Assembly: GCA_002419505.1 (NCBI GenBank)
Contig: DIGF01000031.1
Span: 1-53,538, forward strand
Origin: Caryophanales bacterium UBA5729
GTDB lineage: Bacteria > Bacillota_I > Bacilli_A > Izemoplasmatales > Hujiaoplasmataceae
Reading direction: 5' to 3'
Length of the DNA stretch: 53,538 nt
This document shows positions 1 to 8,357 of this stretch, piece after piece. Each line of letters starts with the position of its first letter. Position 1 is the stretch's first letter. A model generated the notes under the pieces. That model was not told the DNA's origin, searched no databases, and saw only the letters and a program-made list of their open reading frames with translations. Position numbers and translations under genes: made by a program.

Positions 1-132
1 CTTTTTTATAAATCATCTCTATCACCATCTATATTATACCATTTTTCTCAGTAATTGTCTCGCTTATCCGCTATTTTTAGCCATTTAATTTAATTTTGTT
101 TTTAAAATCCATACACCCTTTTATACTTTATA

Positions 133-171
133 TCCTAAAAACAAAAAGTACCCTATTTTCTAAGGTACTTT
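133..171 (-). terminator. terminator of the phosphatase gene
   Basis: Inverted repeat AAAGTACC (145-152) and GGTACTTT (164-171). Read on the minus strand it is followed by a T-rich run (TTGTTTTT), so it fits a Rho-independent terminator for the gene ending at 220. The rest of bases 1-132 shows no gene. Confidence 0.6.
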
Positions 172-183
172 GTCAACAGTCTG

Positions 184-217
184 AAGGTTTGATTTTAAAG
201 AAATCAAACCTTTTTTT
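184..217 (+). terminator. plus-strand terminator hairpin
   Basis: Perfect 12-bp stem AAGGTTTGATTT / AAATCAAACCTT with a 5-nt loop, followed by seven T on the plus strand. It would end transcription entering from the left of the window and also lies just after the minus-strand gene at 220. Confidence 0.65.
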
Positions 218-219
218 CA

Positions 220-795
220 TCATTTAAGGGGATCAATATTATATGCTTTTATTTCAAACTGACCATTTTCATATTGCAAGTGATTAAGTGAGCAATTATG
301 TAGATAATCTAAATAAGTAAAACCTTCAACGAATCGTTTTAAAATCGCTTTAATAACATGAGAATGAGTAACTATAAGAATGCTTTTACTATCGTGTTTT
401 ATAGCCAAATCCGTTAGAGTTTTAATAGCTCTTGCTTCTAAAACTTCATCGGTTTCCATATTAGGAATTAACCCATTTCTGGTTAAATCATAATAGTCGT
501 CGGTAATTTTTCTGCCATCATAATCGCCGAAATTTCTTTCGATTAAATTTCTATCAATCATGATTGGTCGTTTAATAACCATGCCATGATTAACTAAATC
601 GGCGGTTTTATAAGCACGTTTCAAAGGTGAAGAAATAACACAATCAAACTTAATTTCTAGATCTTTGAAATACTTGCCTGTAGCTAGAGCTTGTTTAACA
701 CCAGTAGCGTTAATTGGGTTATCCATTCTACCTTGAACTATGAAGTTTTTGTTTGCATCAGTTTCTGCATGACGCAGTAAATAAATATCAGTCAT
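220..795 (-). CDS. histidine phosphatase (phosphoglycerate mutase-like) family protein
   Basis: 191 residues. The phosphohistidine motif LRHAETDANK sits at residues 7-16 (His9 is the expected phospho-acceptor). A catalytic acid lies in the segment ERNFGDYDG, and a second His lies in VTHSH near residue 144, the usual histidine-phosphatase layout. Members of this size (GpmB/CobC/PhoE-like) are mostly phosphatases of small phosphorylated metabolites rather than glycolytic mutases; the substrate cannot be read from the sequence. It is a single gene, divergent from pdp, with its own terminator at 133-171. Confidence 0.85.
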   Translation of the reverse strand: MTDIYLLRHAETDANKNFIVQGRMDNPINATGVKQALATGKYFKDLEIKFDCVISSPLKRAYKTADLVNHGMVIKRPIMIDRNLIERNFGDYDGRKITDDYYDLTRNGLIPNMETDEVLEARAIKTLTDLAIKHDSKSILIVTHSHVIKAILKRFVEGFTYLDYLHNCSLNHLQYENGQFEIKAYNIDPLK

Positions 796-849
796 TTTAT
801 CACCACTAGTATTATACTATAAAAGCTTAAAATTAAAAAATAAATGCTG

Positions 850-863
850 TGAAAATGTTTACA
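850..863 (+). promoter_or_regulatory. possible CcpA (cre) site
   Basis: TGAAAATGTTTACA matches the Bacillus cre consensus TGWAANCGNTNWCA except for T in place of the central C. It ends 10 bp before the -35 box of pdp. Nucleoside catabolism genes are carbon-repressed in Bacillus, so the context fits, but one mismatch lies in the core CG. Confidence 0.35.
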
Positions 864-873
864 TATTAGAGAG

Positions 874-902
874 TTTACATCCTTTTACTTTTATTGTATA
901 AT
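874..902 (+). promoter_or_regulatory. pdp promoter
   Basis: TTTACA (874-879), 17-bp spacer, TATAAT (897-902). The predicted transcript starts about 20 nt before the ATG at 930. Confidence 0.75.
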
Positions 903-929
903 TATATTACTTTCAAAAGAGGTGAAAAT

Positions 930-2219
930 ATGCGCGTAGTGGATATTATTGAAAAGAAAAGAATGGGTAAAGTATTGACAGATGAGGAAATAAACTTTGT
1001 TATTCAAGGTTATGTTGATAAGAAAGTTCCCGATTACCAAGTTAGCGCTTTATTAATGGCGATATTTTTCCAAGGAATGAATAACGAAGAATCTGCTTCC
1101 TTAACAAAAGCGATGCTTTACAGTGGCGATATCATTGATTTGTCTGAGATTGAAGGCGTTAAAGTTGATAAACACTCAACTGGTGGCGTTGGCGATAAAA
1201 CCACCTTAGTTCTAGGGCCGTTAGTGGCTTCATTAGGCGCTAAAATCGCTAAACTATCAGGTCGAGGTTTAGGTCATACCGGTGGAACTTTAGATAAGAT
1301 GGAAAGCATACCGGGAATGAGAATCGATCTTAGTGAAACTGAATTTATCAATCAGGTAAATAAGATCAATATCGCTATAGCTGGTCAAACTAAAAAAATT
1401 GTTCCCGCGGATAAATTGCTCTATGCTTTAAGAGATGTTACTGGGACAGTGCCTTCAATTCCTTTAATTGCCTCAAGTATCATGTCAAAAAAACTGGCAA
1501 GTGGTGCCGATGTAATCTGTCTAGACGTTAAAATCGGTGATGGTGCCTTTATGAAGACGTTAGAAGACGCAAAAGAATTATCAAAAATCATGGTATCAAT
1601 CGGCGAAGCCTTTGGCAAGAAAGTTTCCGCTTTTATTACCAGTATGGACGAACCTTTAGGTCTTGCGGTTGGGAATCGTTTAGAAATATTAGAAGTTATC
1701 GAAACCTTAGAGGGCAATGGTCCTAAAGACTTAGAAGATTTATGCGTAGCGATTGCTGGACATATGGTTTATTACGCTAATCAAGCTAATTCAATCGAAG
1801 CAGCAACCAAAATGGCTTATGCTAATCTAAAAAACGGTAAGGCCTTAGCTAAGTTTTATGAATTTTTATCGGCACAAGGCGGTAAAATTGAAAGCATTGA
1901 TACTTTCGTCGAAGTTAAAGAAATTATTGAATACCGTGCTAAAACTTCCGGTTATATTAAAAGCATCAAGGCTTTAAACATTGGTCTTGTCGCAATGAAA
2001 CTTGGTGGCGGTCGAGAAACGATGGAAGATATAATTGATCCAATGGTTGGGGTCGTCTTAACCCGTAAAGTTGGAGATAAGGTTAAAAAAGACGAAACTC
2101 TAGCAAAAATCTATGTTAATGATAAATTTAACAATGAGATTATACAACTGCTTGATGAAGCATACGAGATTGTCTTTGAAAAGATTGAAAAATTACCGAT
2201 TATTAAAGAAATAATCTAA
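930..2219 (+). CDS. pdp: pyrimidine-nucleoside phosphorylase
   Basis: 429 residues. It splits uridine, thymidine or deoxyuridine with phosphate to the base and (deoxy)ribose-1-phosphate, the entry to pyrimidine salvage and sugar use. The family phosphate-binding signature KHSTGGVGDKTTL lies at 81-93 and SGRGLGHTGGTLDK at about 110-123; the C-terminal domain (MKLGGGRETMEDIIDP) is intact. I chose the ATG at 930, preceded by AGAGGTG, over an earlier in-frame TTG at 894 that overlaps the -10 region. Length is normal for Pdp/DeoA. Single gene with its own promoter and a possible cre site. Confidence 0.95.
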   Translation: MRVVDIIEKKRMGKVLTDEEINFVIQGYVDKKVPDYQVSALLMAIFFQGMNNEESASLTKAMLYSGDIIDLSEIEGVKVDKHSTGGVGDKTTLVLGPLVASLGAKIAKLSGRGLGHTGGTLDKMESIPGMRIDLSETEFINQVNKINIAIAGQTKKIVPADKLLYALRDVTGTVPSIPLIASSIMSKKLASGADVICLDVKIGDGAFMKTLEDAKELSKIMVSIGEAFGKKVSAFITSMDEPLGLAVGNRLEILEVIETLEGNGPKDLEDLCVAIAGHMVYYANQANSIEAATKMAYANLKNGKALAKFYEFLSAQGGKIESIDTFVEVKEIIEYRAKTSGYIKSIKALNIGLVAMKLGGGRETMEDIIDPMVGVVLTRKVGDKVKKDETLAKIYVNDKFNNEIIQLLDEAYEIVFEKIEKLPIIKEII

Positions 2220-2229
2220 GTATATTCAT

Positions 2230-2258
2230 TTGCTTAAGCAAGAAAATAGTGTTATAAT
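2230..2258 (+). promoter_or_regulatory. thiT promoter
   Basis: TTGCTT (2230-2235), 17-bp spacer, TATAAT (2253-2258), placing the start of transcription just before the TPP riboswitch. Confidence 0.7.
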
Positions 2259-2270
2259 ATATTTATATTA

Positions 2271-2352
2271 AGGGAGCTTGGGGAACCAGGCTGAGAGTAT
2301 AACTAATTCTGTTATAGACCTTACCTGATCTGGATAATGCCAGCGTAGGAGT
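2271..2352 (+). ncRNA. TPP riboswitch (THI element)
   Basis: Contains the diagnostic thi-box pieces in order: CCAGGCTGAGAG near 2286, a variable P3 arm, then ACCTGATCTGGATAATGCC at about 2323-2341 and AGCGTAGGAG. It precedes thiT and is followed by a terminator hairpin, so thiamine pyrophosphate should stop transcription before the gene. Confidence 0.95.
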
Positions 2353-2367
2353 ATAAACTACTTATTA

Positions 2368-2393
2368 GGTCCCTTGATTAAGGGGCTTTTTTT
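2368..2393 (+). terminator. riboswitch-controlled terminator
   Basis: GGTCCCTT, loop GATT, AAGGGGCT, then seven T. It lies between the TPP aptamer and the thiT ribosome-binding site, the position expected for the OFF-state terminator. Confidence 0.85.
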
Positions 2394-2418
2394 GTCTTTT
2401 AAAATAAGGAGAAATAAT

Positions 2419-3000
2419 ATGAAAAAAGAAATTCGAGTTATCGCGGAAATCGCCATATTGGTGGGATTAGCATTAGTTTTCGATGTTATTGCAGGATTGT
2501 TTTCGCCATTTAGATATGGTGGGTCAATCTCTCCTGCAATGTTACCGATATTTATTATCGCCTATCGTCGCGGCTTAAAATCGGGATTGTTTGCCGGATT
2601 AATTTTCGGGGTTTTACAAGCGATTTTAGCTGAAGCATTTGGTTATGGAGTATTTGCCTTTATCATTGATCAAGGTTGGTGGAAATTTATTTTAATGTTC
2701 ATCTTGGATTATATCTTACCGTTCACTTTATTAGGTTTAGCTGGTATCTTTAAGAATGGATTAACTAATCGCAAAAGTTTTATCTTAGGAATTAGTTTGG
2801 GCTCGCTGCTTAGATATATCAGTCATGGTATTTCTGGAGTGTTGATTTGGGATTATTACGCAGGCTTAGCAGGCATGAATCCCTGGTTTTATTCTTTTAT
2901 TGCCTATAACTTACCTTACATGGCTGCGTCTTATGCATTCTGTTTAATTATCGGTCTAATCTTATTTAATCGAAAAGTATGGAGTTACAATTTAGATTAA
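2419..3000 (+). CDS. thiT: thiamine transporter S-component
   Basis: 193 residues, hydrophobic, about six membrane segments. The family region VFDVIAGLFSPFRYGGSISP lies near the N-terminus, with WW and Y/W aromatics in the loops, as in the ECF-type thiamine-binding subunit ThiT. It should bind thiamine and work with the shared EcfA/A'/T energizing module, which is not in this window. The start is the ATG after AAGGAGAA; a longer open frame from 2374 begins inside the terminator hairpin and is not credible. The TPP riboswitch just upstream independently supports thiamine uptake. Confidence 0.92.
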   Translation: MKKEIRVIAEIAILVGLALVFDVIAGLFSPFRYGGSISPAMLPIFIIAYRRGLKSGLFAGLIFGVLQAILAEAFGYGVFAFIIDQGWWKFILMFILDYILPFTLLGLAGIFKNGLTNRKSFILGISLGSLLRYISHGISGVLIWDYYAGLAGMNPWFYSFIAYNLPYMAASYAFCLIIGLILFNRKVWSYNLD

Positions 3001-3022
3001 TTTAATCAATAAAAGATAAAAG

Positions 3023-3049
3023 TTAGCACTCAAATATTGACAGTGCTAA
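3023..3049 (+). promoter_or_regulatory. CIRCE element (HrcA operator)
   Basis: TTAGCACTC, 9-nt spacer, CAGTGCTAA. This matches the CIRCE consensus TTAGCACTC-N9-GAGTGCTAA at 17 of 18 arm positions. It overlaps the -35 box of the htpG promoter (TTGACA, 3037-3042), the normal place for HrcA repression. Confidence 0.9.
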
Positions 3050-3064
3050 TTTTTGTGTTATAAT
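3037..3064 (+). promoter_or_regulatory. htpG promoter
   Basis: TTGACA (3037-3042), 16-bp spacer, TATAAT (3059-3064). The -35 hexamer lies inside the CIRCE inverted repeat. Confidence 0.85.
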
Positions 3065-3096
3065 ATTAATGAATATTAAACAATCAGGAGGTTATT

Positions 3097-5034
3097 ATGA
3101 GCAAAAAGACAATGGAATTTAAGACTGAATCAAAGAAATTATTGGATTTAATGATTCATTCAATTTACACTAACAAGGAAATATTCTTAAGAGAACTAAT
3201 CTCTAATGCATCAGATGCAATTGACAAGTATCACTTAACAAGCTTAACCAGCGATGACTTAGAAAAACGCAATGACTACGAGATTTTCTTAGAAGTTGAC
3301 AAGAAATCTCGCAAGATAAAAGTTTCCGATAACGGCATCGGTATGACTTATGATGAATTAGTCGATAACATTGGGACGATTGCTAAAAGTGGCACTTTAG
3401 AGTTTTTAAAAACGATGAAAGAAAAAGAATTGAAAGACGATGATTTAATCGGTCAATTCGGTGTCGGTTTTTACTCTGCTTTTATGGTAGCTAGTAAGGT
3501 CGAAGTCATCACAAAATCCGCTTTTAGCGACAAAGCTTATAAATGGGTGTCTAAAGGTGAAGAAGGTTTTACGATTGAAGAAACTGAAAAAGAAAAAATC
3601 GGTACCCAAATTATCTTAACCATTCGAAAAAATGAAAAAGAAGAAGAATATGATGAATTCTTAGAAACCTATAAGATTAGATCTTTAGTTAAGAAATATT
3701 CCGATTATGTTAAGTATCCCATCACCATGGAAAATGAAAAATCAATTCCTTTGAAAGATGAAGAAGGAAACGAGATCGAAGACAAATTTGAAACTGTCGT
3801 TGAAAAAGAAACTTTAAATTCTATGACACCAATCTGGAATAAGAATAAACAAGAAGTTAAGGAAGAAGAACTCGATGAATTTTACATGTCGCAATACTAC
3901 GATTACAATAAGCCGCTGTTCAGCATTTGGACAAATGTTGAAGGAGCATTAACTTATAAATCAATCGTGTTCATCCCGGAAAAAGCTCCACAAAACCTTT
4001 ATTCGGAAAAATACGAAAAAGGTCTGCAGTTATATGCTAAAGGCGTATTTGTTATGGATAAATGCAAAGAATTAGTTCCCGACTATTTACGTTTCATCAA
4101 AGGTTTAGTCGTCAGTCCCGATTTAACCCTTAATATCTCTCGGGAAATATTGCAACATAATCGTCAACTCGTCTTGATTCAAAAGAATCTAGAAAAGAAA
4201 ATTATCAATGAACTAGAGAAAACTTTAAAGAACGATCGCGATAAATACGTTAAGTTCTGGAAAGAATTTGGTGTTAATATCAAATATGGCGTTTACGATA
4301 ACTTCGGTTTAAACAAAGAAATGTTACAGGATTTATTATTATTTGAAACTGTTAATGAAGAAAATCTCGTAACTTTAAAAGAATACCTCGAAAAAATGCC
4401 AACTGATCAAAAAGAAATTTATTATGGCTCAGCTCATTCTCGCGACGCCATTAAATTATCCCCACAAATGGATGTTATCAAGAAAAAAGGCTATGATGTA
4501 TTAGTTTTAACTGATGAAGTCGACGAATTCATGATCAACATGCTCCAAGAGTATGACAAGAAGAAATTCAAGTCAATTAATCAAGGCGATTTAGATGTCC
4601 TTAATGAAGATGAAAAAGCAGCGATTAAGAATCTTGAAACCGAGAATAAGAGTCTCTTAGAGAAAATTAAAGAATTGTTAGCTGATAAGGTTGATGATGT
4701 TAAACTATCCACAAGATTAACTGATTCACCGGTATGTCTTGTCAGTGGCGAAGGTTTTTCTTTTGAGATGGAAAAAGTCATGAATCAACTTCCAGGAGAC
4801 AAAAACCTAAAGGCGCAAAAAATTCTAGAAATAAACCCTCAGCATGAGTTGTTTAAAGCTATTGATAGTTTATACAAAACCAATAGTGAAGCCATCGCTG
4901 ATTACGCCGATATTCTATACAATCAAGCTTTGTTGATTGAAGGCCTAGAAATCAAAGATCCGGTCAGTTTCTCAAACAAAATGATCAAAATCTTGATTAA
5001 AGCAGCTAAGAAAGAAGAAAGCCACAATGAATAA
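3097..5034 (+). CDS. htpG: Hsp90-family chaperone HtpG
   Basis: 645 residues, full length. The GHKL ATPase motifs are intact: ELISNASDAIDK (about 34-45), DNGIGMT (about 79-85) and GQFGVGFYSAFMVA (about 125-138). The middle domain carries the catalytic-loop segment SREILQHNRQ, and the C-terminal dimerization part is complete. It is a cytosolic ATP-dependent chaperone dimer. Start ATG follows AGGAGG. Control is by a CIRCE-overlapped promoter, so heat induction through HrcA is predicted. The next gene overlaps its end by 8 nt. Confidence 0.97.
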   Translation: MSKKTMEFKTESKKLLDLMIHSIYTNKEIFLRELISNASDAIDKYHLTSLTSDDLEKRNDYEIFLEVDKKSRKIKVSDNGIGMTYDELVDNIGTIAKSGTLEFLKTMKEKELKDDDLIGQFGVGFYSAFMVASKVEVITKSAFSDKAYKWVSKGEEGFTIEETEKEKIGTQIILTIRKNEKEEEYDEFLETYKIRSLVKKYSDYVKYPITMENEKSIPLKDEEGNEIEDKFETVVEKETLNSMTPIWNKNKQEVKEEELDEFYMSQYYDYNKPLFSIWTNVEGALTYKSIVFIPEKAPQNLYSEKYEKGLQLYAKGVFVMDKCKELVPDYLRFIKGLVVSPDLTLNISREILQHNRQLVLIQKNLEKKIINELEKTLKNDRDKYVKFWKEFGVNIKYGVYDNFGLNKEMLQDLLLFETVNEENLVTLKEYLEKMPTDQKEIYYGSAHSRDAIKLSPQMDVIKKKGYDVLVLTDEVDEFMINMLQEYDKKKFKSINQGDLDVLNEDEKAAIKNLETENKSLLEKIKELLADKVDDVKLSTRLTDSPVCLVSGEGFSFEMEKVMNQLPGDKNLKAQKILEINPQHELFKAIDSLYKTNSEAIADYADILYNQALLIEGLEIKDPVSFSNKMIKILIKAAKKEESHNE

Positions 5035-5467
5035 AATCCTTAAAAACATTAAGAAAGACTTTTTAACATTTGCTGAAGAAAAAAACGCTAAAATTAAATA
5101 TAAAAAGACTCCAAATTTTGAAACCTTATCCCTGCTTCCAAGTATCAACACCAAGCATAAAGCTGTAGTTATTGACTTTATCTATATGCCTAAGGAAATT
5201 GGGTTAGAGGTGTCGATTAAATATTATCCAAGAAACTATTATTTAGGTGAAATTGATAAAGCTTTTAACTTCTCACAATTTCAAATGGATAAAAATGCTG
5301 AAGTAATTGATGAAATATCAAAAGCAGAAGTTATAAAAAACATCAAATATGAAGCTTATGAAGGTAAACTTAAGTCAGCGATTCCTGTCGAAAATCAAAG
5401 ACAAGTATTCGTTGAAGTCGTTAAAAACAACTGGGATATGATTGTTGATTATCTAGGCAAAATCTAA
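5027..5467 (+). CDS. hypothetical protein, coupled to htpG
   Basis: 146 residues, charged, no membrane segment and no motif I recognise. The ATG lies inside the last codons of htpG (8-nt overlap) with only a weak purine-rich stretch upstream, so translation is probably coupled to htpG. The coding frame is well kept, with normal codon use, and ends just before a strong terminator. From its position it belongs to the CIRCE-controlled transcript. Function unknown; a stress-related role is only inference from linkage. Confidence 0.75.
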   Translation: MNKILKNIKKDFLTFAEEKNAKIKYKKTPNFETLSLLPSINTKHKAVVIDFIYMPKEIGLEVSIKYYPRNYYLGEIDKAFNFSQFQMDKNAEVIDEISKAEVIKNIKYEAYEGKLKSAIPVENQRQVFVEVVKNNWDMIVDYLGKI

Positions 5468-5470
5468 AGA

Positions 5471-5496
5471 AAAGACCCCTTTTTTAAGGGGTCTTT
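5471..5496. terminator. bidirectional terminator
   Basis: 11-bp stem AAAGACCCCTT / AAGGGGTCTTT with a TTTT loop between the convergent htpG operon and recU. It overlaps the last codons of recU. Confidence 0.8.
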
Positions 5497-6062
5497 ATAT
5501 AGTATTGATCAATAATTTGTAGATAATCAACCGGTTTACGATAGCCTTCTTTGATTTCATAACCATAAGTTTCAAACTCTTCAAGCGGAATTGATTTTTT
5601 TCCGGTTTTAGAGAGATTATAATATTTAACAAGAAAATCTGAGTCTAAAAAGAAAATCCGACCTAAAACAGAAAAATAGACAATTACGAAACTTATCGCT
5701 CCGTGTTTCTTAACTTTTTCCAAATGCAAAACCTGGTGTTCATGGATGTTTTTAATCGGAAACGAAGTCTTGCTCTTAGTTTCTTTAGCTTCAAAGTCAA
5801 TATATCTGCCTTTATATATTCCGTTATAATCAGTTGTAGACGGCAATTTATAATATGCTTCCACAATTTTAGCCGCGGATCTAACCCGATAATCAACAGA
5901 AACTATCTGAATCGGAATCGGTTTTTTATAAATAACCGCAAGATCATTATCAAGATAAAATTCATTAGTCTGATTAATCATTGTTTCAAAATTCATCCCG
6001 CGATTAGCAGTAGAAGTGATCTTTATATTGGTAGTTTTCTTTTTATTTGGATAATTTATCAT
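5484..6062 (-). CDS. recU: Holliday junction resolvase RecU
   Basis: 192 residues. Strong family stretches: NRGMNFE near the N-terminus, VDYRVRSAA, then STTDYNGIYKGRYIDFEAKE with the catalytic Asp and Glu-x-Lys of the PD-(D/E)xK nuclease fold, and the C-terminal PVDYLQIIDQYY. RecU cuts Holliday junctions in Firmicutes and Mollicutes. The start at 6062 (MINYPNKKKT) follows GTGGTGAT and aligns with Bacillus RecU; the open frame extends 15 codons further but without a better site. In many Firmicutes recU is next to ponA; here it stands alone. Confidence 0.95.
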   Translation of the reverse strand: MINYPNKKKTTNIKITSTANRGMNFETMINQTNEFYLDNDLAVIYKKPIPIQIVSVDYRVRSAAKIVEAYYKLPSTTDYNGIYKGRYIDFEAKETKSKTSFPIKNIHEHQVLHLEKVKKHGAISFVIVYFSVLGRIFFLDSDFLVKYYNLSKTGKKSIPLEEFETYGYEIKEGYRKPVDYLQIIDQYYIKTP

Positions 6063-6194
6063 TATATCACCACTGGATATTCTATCATATTTACAAGTAA
6101 ATGTCATAGTTCAATTAAATATTTCATTAGCCTTTAAGTATTTAGATAAATAATGTATAATAGAAATGATATTTTTTATATAAAGAGGACAAAT

Positions 6195-7889
6195 ATGAAT
6201 CAAATTAAATTTTATGCACTCGGCGGTTTAGGCGATAACGGTAAAAATCTTTATGTTATCGAAATTAACAAAAAGATTATTATTTTAGATTGCGGCTTGC
6301 AACACCCATCCGGAGACTTATTGGGTGTGGATGCCTTAGTACCTGATATCAGTTATTTAGTAGGTCGAAAAGAAGATATCCAAGGTATCTTTTTAAGCCA
6401 TGCTCATGATAAAAACATTGGAGCTTTACCGTTATTATTATCACAACTAGATGTTGCGGTTTACGGTACTGAATATACCATCGCCATTGCTCGAGATATA
6501 TTAAGAGAAAACAAACTAAACCCAGATAAACTCAAACTTAACGTAATTGAATATAAAAAAATCATTAAATTCGACGACTTCTATATCGAGTTCTTTGCGA
6601 CGACCCACTCCGTGCCTTTAAGCGCGGGAATCGTTATCTACACTCAAGATGGCGCAATCGTCTACACAACTGATTTTAACTTTAATCAAGATGTTCCAGA
6701 ATACTATCGCACTGATTTCCAAAAAATCGCAAAAATTGCTGATTATGGTGTTTTGCTCTATCTAAACGAATCGCAAGGAGCCATGAATCAAGGGAAATCC
6801 TCAAGTGATGATTATCTTAAGAAACTAATTAGACATAACTTTGCTAAAGCCAAAAATCGAATCATTGTTGCGATGTATTCAACGGAATTATCCAATATTC
6901 AATTAATTATCAATGAAGCGATTCGGCTAAATAAAAAAATCGCCATCATCGGTCGAAAAGCTCAAAGACTTTTATTTATTGCCGAAATGATGGGATATAT
7001 AAAAGTACCTGAAGGTAGATTGATTAATCTAAAGTATTTAGACAATGAAAATACCAATGAATACGACGATGTGGTCTTTTTAGTTACTGGTGAAAGACAT
7101 GAACCTTTCTTTATGCTACAAAGGATGGCTAAAGGTTTTGACCGATTAGTAAAGCTAATACAAACTGATATGGTGATGATGCTTTGTCCACCATTAATCG
7201 GAACAGAAAAAATCGCTGCTAAGACCTATGACGCTCTTGCCAAACTAGACGTAGAATTGATCAAAGTAAAAAAAGACTATTTTTCTCGCTTTCATGCATC
7301 TGCAGAAGACATTAAATTCATGTACACCATGCTGAAACCAAAATTCATTATCCCTGTAAACGGTGAATACCGTCAATTATTAAGTCAGGCAAACTTGGCT
7401 AAAGAGTACGGTTATAACGAAAATCAAGTATTTCTTTTGGATAATGGTGAAGTAATCTCCTTTACTAACGGGGAGAAAGACCGTTTTCATGATATGGTGG
7501 AAAACGGTACAATCATGGTTGACGGAACTTTTGAACTGGATCTAAACGACCAAGTTCTCAAAGAACGCGAACTTTTAGCAGAAGACGGTTTCTTACTAGT
7601 AATCGCCAATATCAACGCTAAAGAAAAGACGATGTTGAATTCTCCAGAAATCGTTTCTAGAGGTTTCATGTATATGAAAGACAATGAAGACATTGTTAAA
7701 GAAATCGAGATAATCTACCAATTGGAGACAAAAAAACAATTCAGTCAAAAAAATATCGACTGGAAGAAGTATAAGGATAATTTGCGTTATCAAATTCAAA
7801 GGTACCTATATGCTTCAACCAAAAGAAAACCGATTGTTATTCCCGTGATTATCGATACTTCAAAAGCTTACACTTGCGATATCATCTAA
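6195..7889 (+). CDS. rnj: RNase J family protein, catalytically degenerate (RNase J2-like)
   Basis: 564 residues with full RNase J architecture: metallo-beta-lactamase core, beta-CASP insert (about 225-350) and C-terminal part. The start follows AAAGAGGAC and aligns with other RNase J proteins. Key motifs are damaged. HxHxDH reads HAHDKN at 69-74, so Asp is Lys73 and His is Asn74. HxSGHG reads HASAED at 367-372, losing the second His. His138 (TTHS) and Asp160 remain. Bacillus RNase J2 also has weakened metal motifs and supports RNase J1 in a complex, so this protein is best read as a J2-like partner rather than the main exo/endonuclease. An active J1 should be encoded elsewhere. Confidence 0.9.
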   Translation: MNQIKFYALGGLGDNGKNLYVIEINKKIIILDCGLQHPSGDLLGVDALVPDISYLVGRKEDIQGIFLSHAHDKNIGALPLLLSQLDVAVYGTEYTIAIARDILRENKLNPDKLKLNVIEYKKIIKFDDFYIEFFATTHSVPLSAGIVIYTQDGAIVYTTDFNFNQDVPEYYRTDFQKIAKIADYGVLLYLNESQGAMNQGKSSSDDYLKKLIRHNFAKAKNRIIVAMYSTELSNIQLIINEAIRLNKKIAIIGRKAQRLLFIAEMMGYIKVPEGRLINLKYLDNENTNEYDDVVFLVTGERHEPFFMLQRMAKGFDRLVKLIQTDMVMMLCPPLIGTEKIAAKTYDALAKLDVELIKVKKDYFSRFHASAEDIKFMYTMLKPKFIIPVNGEYRQLLSQANLAKEYGYNENQVFLLDNGEVISFTNGEKDRFHDMVENGTIMVDGTFELDLNDQVLKERELLAEDGFLLVIANINAKEKTMLNSPEIVSRGFMYMKDNEDIVKEIEIIYQLETKKQFSQKNIDWKKYKDNLRYQIQRYLYASTKRKPIVIPVIIDTSKAYTCDII

Positions 7890-7894
7890 AAAAA

Positions 7895-7918
7895 AAGACA
7901 AGCCCAACGGCTTGTCTT
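7895..7918. terminator. bidirectional terminator
   Basis: 10-bp stem AAGACAAGCC / GGCTTGTCTT with loop CAAC between the convergent RNase J gene and the DtxR-type regulator. A run of A precedes and a T-rich stretch follows. Confidence 0.8.
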
Positions 7919-8300
7919 ATTTATCGTCTATTTGTTTTACTTTAGTAAGGTAGGCTTTCATCGCTTGGTAAGATTCAATGCTTAAAACATGTTCAATCTT
8001 ACAAGCATCTTCAGCGGCCACGGTTTCATCAACACCTAAATAAATCAGAAAGTCAGTGAAAAAACGATGCCTTTCATAGATTCTCGAAGCGAGAGAAAAA
8101 CCCTGATCAGTCAGTTCAATAAAACCATTATCATCAATGGTGATATACTCGCTTGCTTTAAGTTTATTTACTGCTCTACTAACGCTAGCTTTAGTGAAAT
8201 TCATCGCTTTTGCCAAGTCGATAGAACGCACGTGCTCTTGACGCTGTTTAAGAATTAAAATCGCCTCAAGGTAATTTTCCCCGGATTCATGAATTTTCAT
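7917..8300 (-). CDS. DtxR/MntR-family metal-dependent repressor
   Basis: 127 residues: winged helix-turn-helix (about 1-65, with VRSIDLAKAMNFTKASVSRAVNKL as the HTH region) and a metal/dimerization domain (about 66-127). No SH3-like third domain. Metal-site clues: Glu12, His78, and CKIEH at 100-104, that is Cys-x-x-Glu-His as in iron-sensing DtxR/IdeR (Cys102-Glu105-His106), whereas manganese-sensing MntR has Glu-x-x-Glu-His. The Asp8 of MntR is Asn9 here. This favours iron. The gene is divergent from feoAB, whose promoter carries an operator-like repeat, so it is the likely repressor of iron uptake. Confidence 0.88.
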   Translation of the reverse strand: MKIHESGENYLEAILILKQRQEHVRSIDLAKAMNFTKASVSRAVNKLKASEYITIDDNGFIELTDQGFSLASRIYERHRFFTDFLIYLGVDETVAAEDACKIEHVLSIESYQAMKAYLTKVKQIDDK

Positions 8301-8357
8301 CTGATCACATCCTTAAAAACATTATATCATATAAGAAGATATTTTTTATAGTATTGC

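Noticed and set aside
2220..2252. Palindrome TTGCTTAAGCAA as a pdp terminator
   Set aside because: No T-run follows, and its first half is the -35 box of thiT.
5703..6137. 144-codon plus-strand frame opposite recU
   Set aside because: It lies antisense to a clear recU, has no ribosome-binding site and a Phe/Ile/Ser-rich composition typical of a shadow frame.
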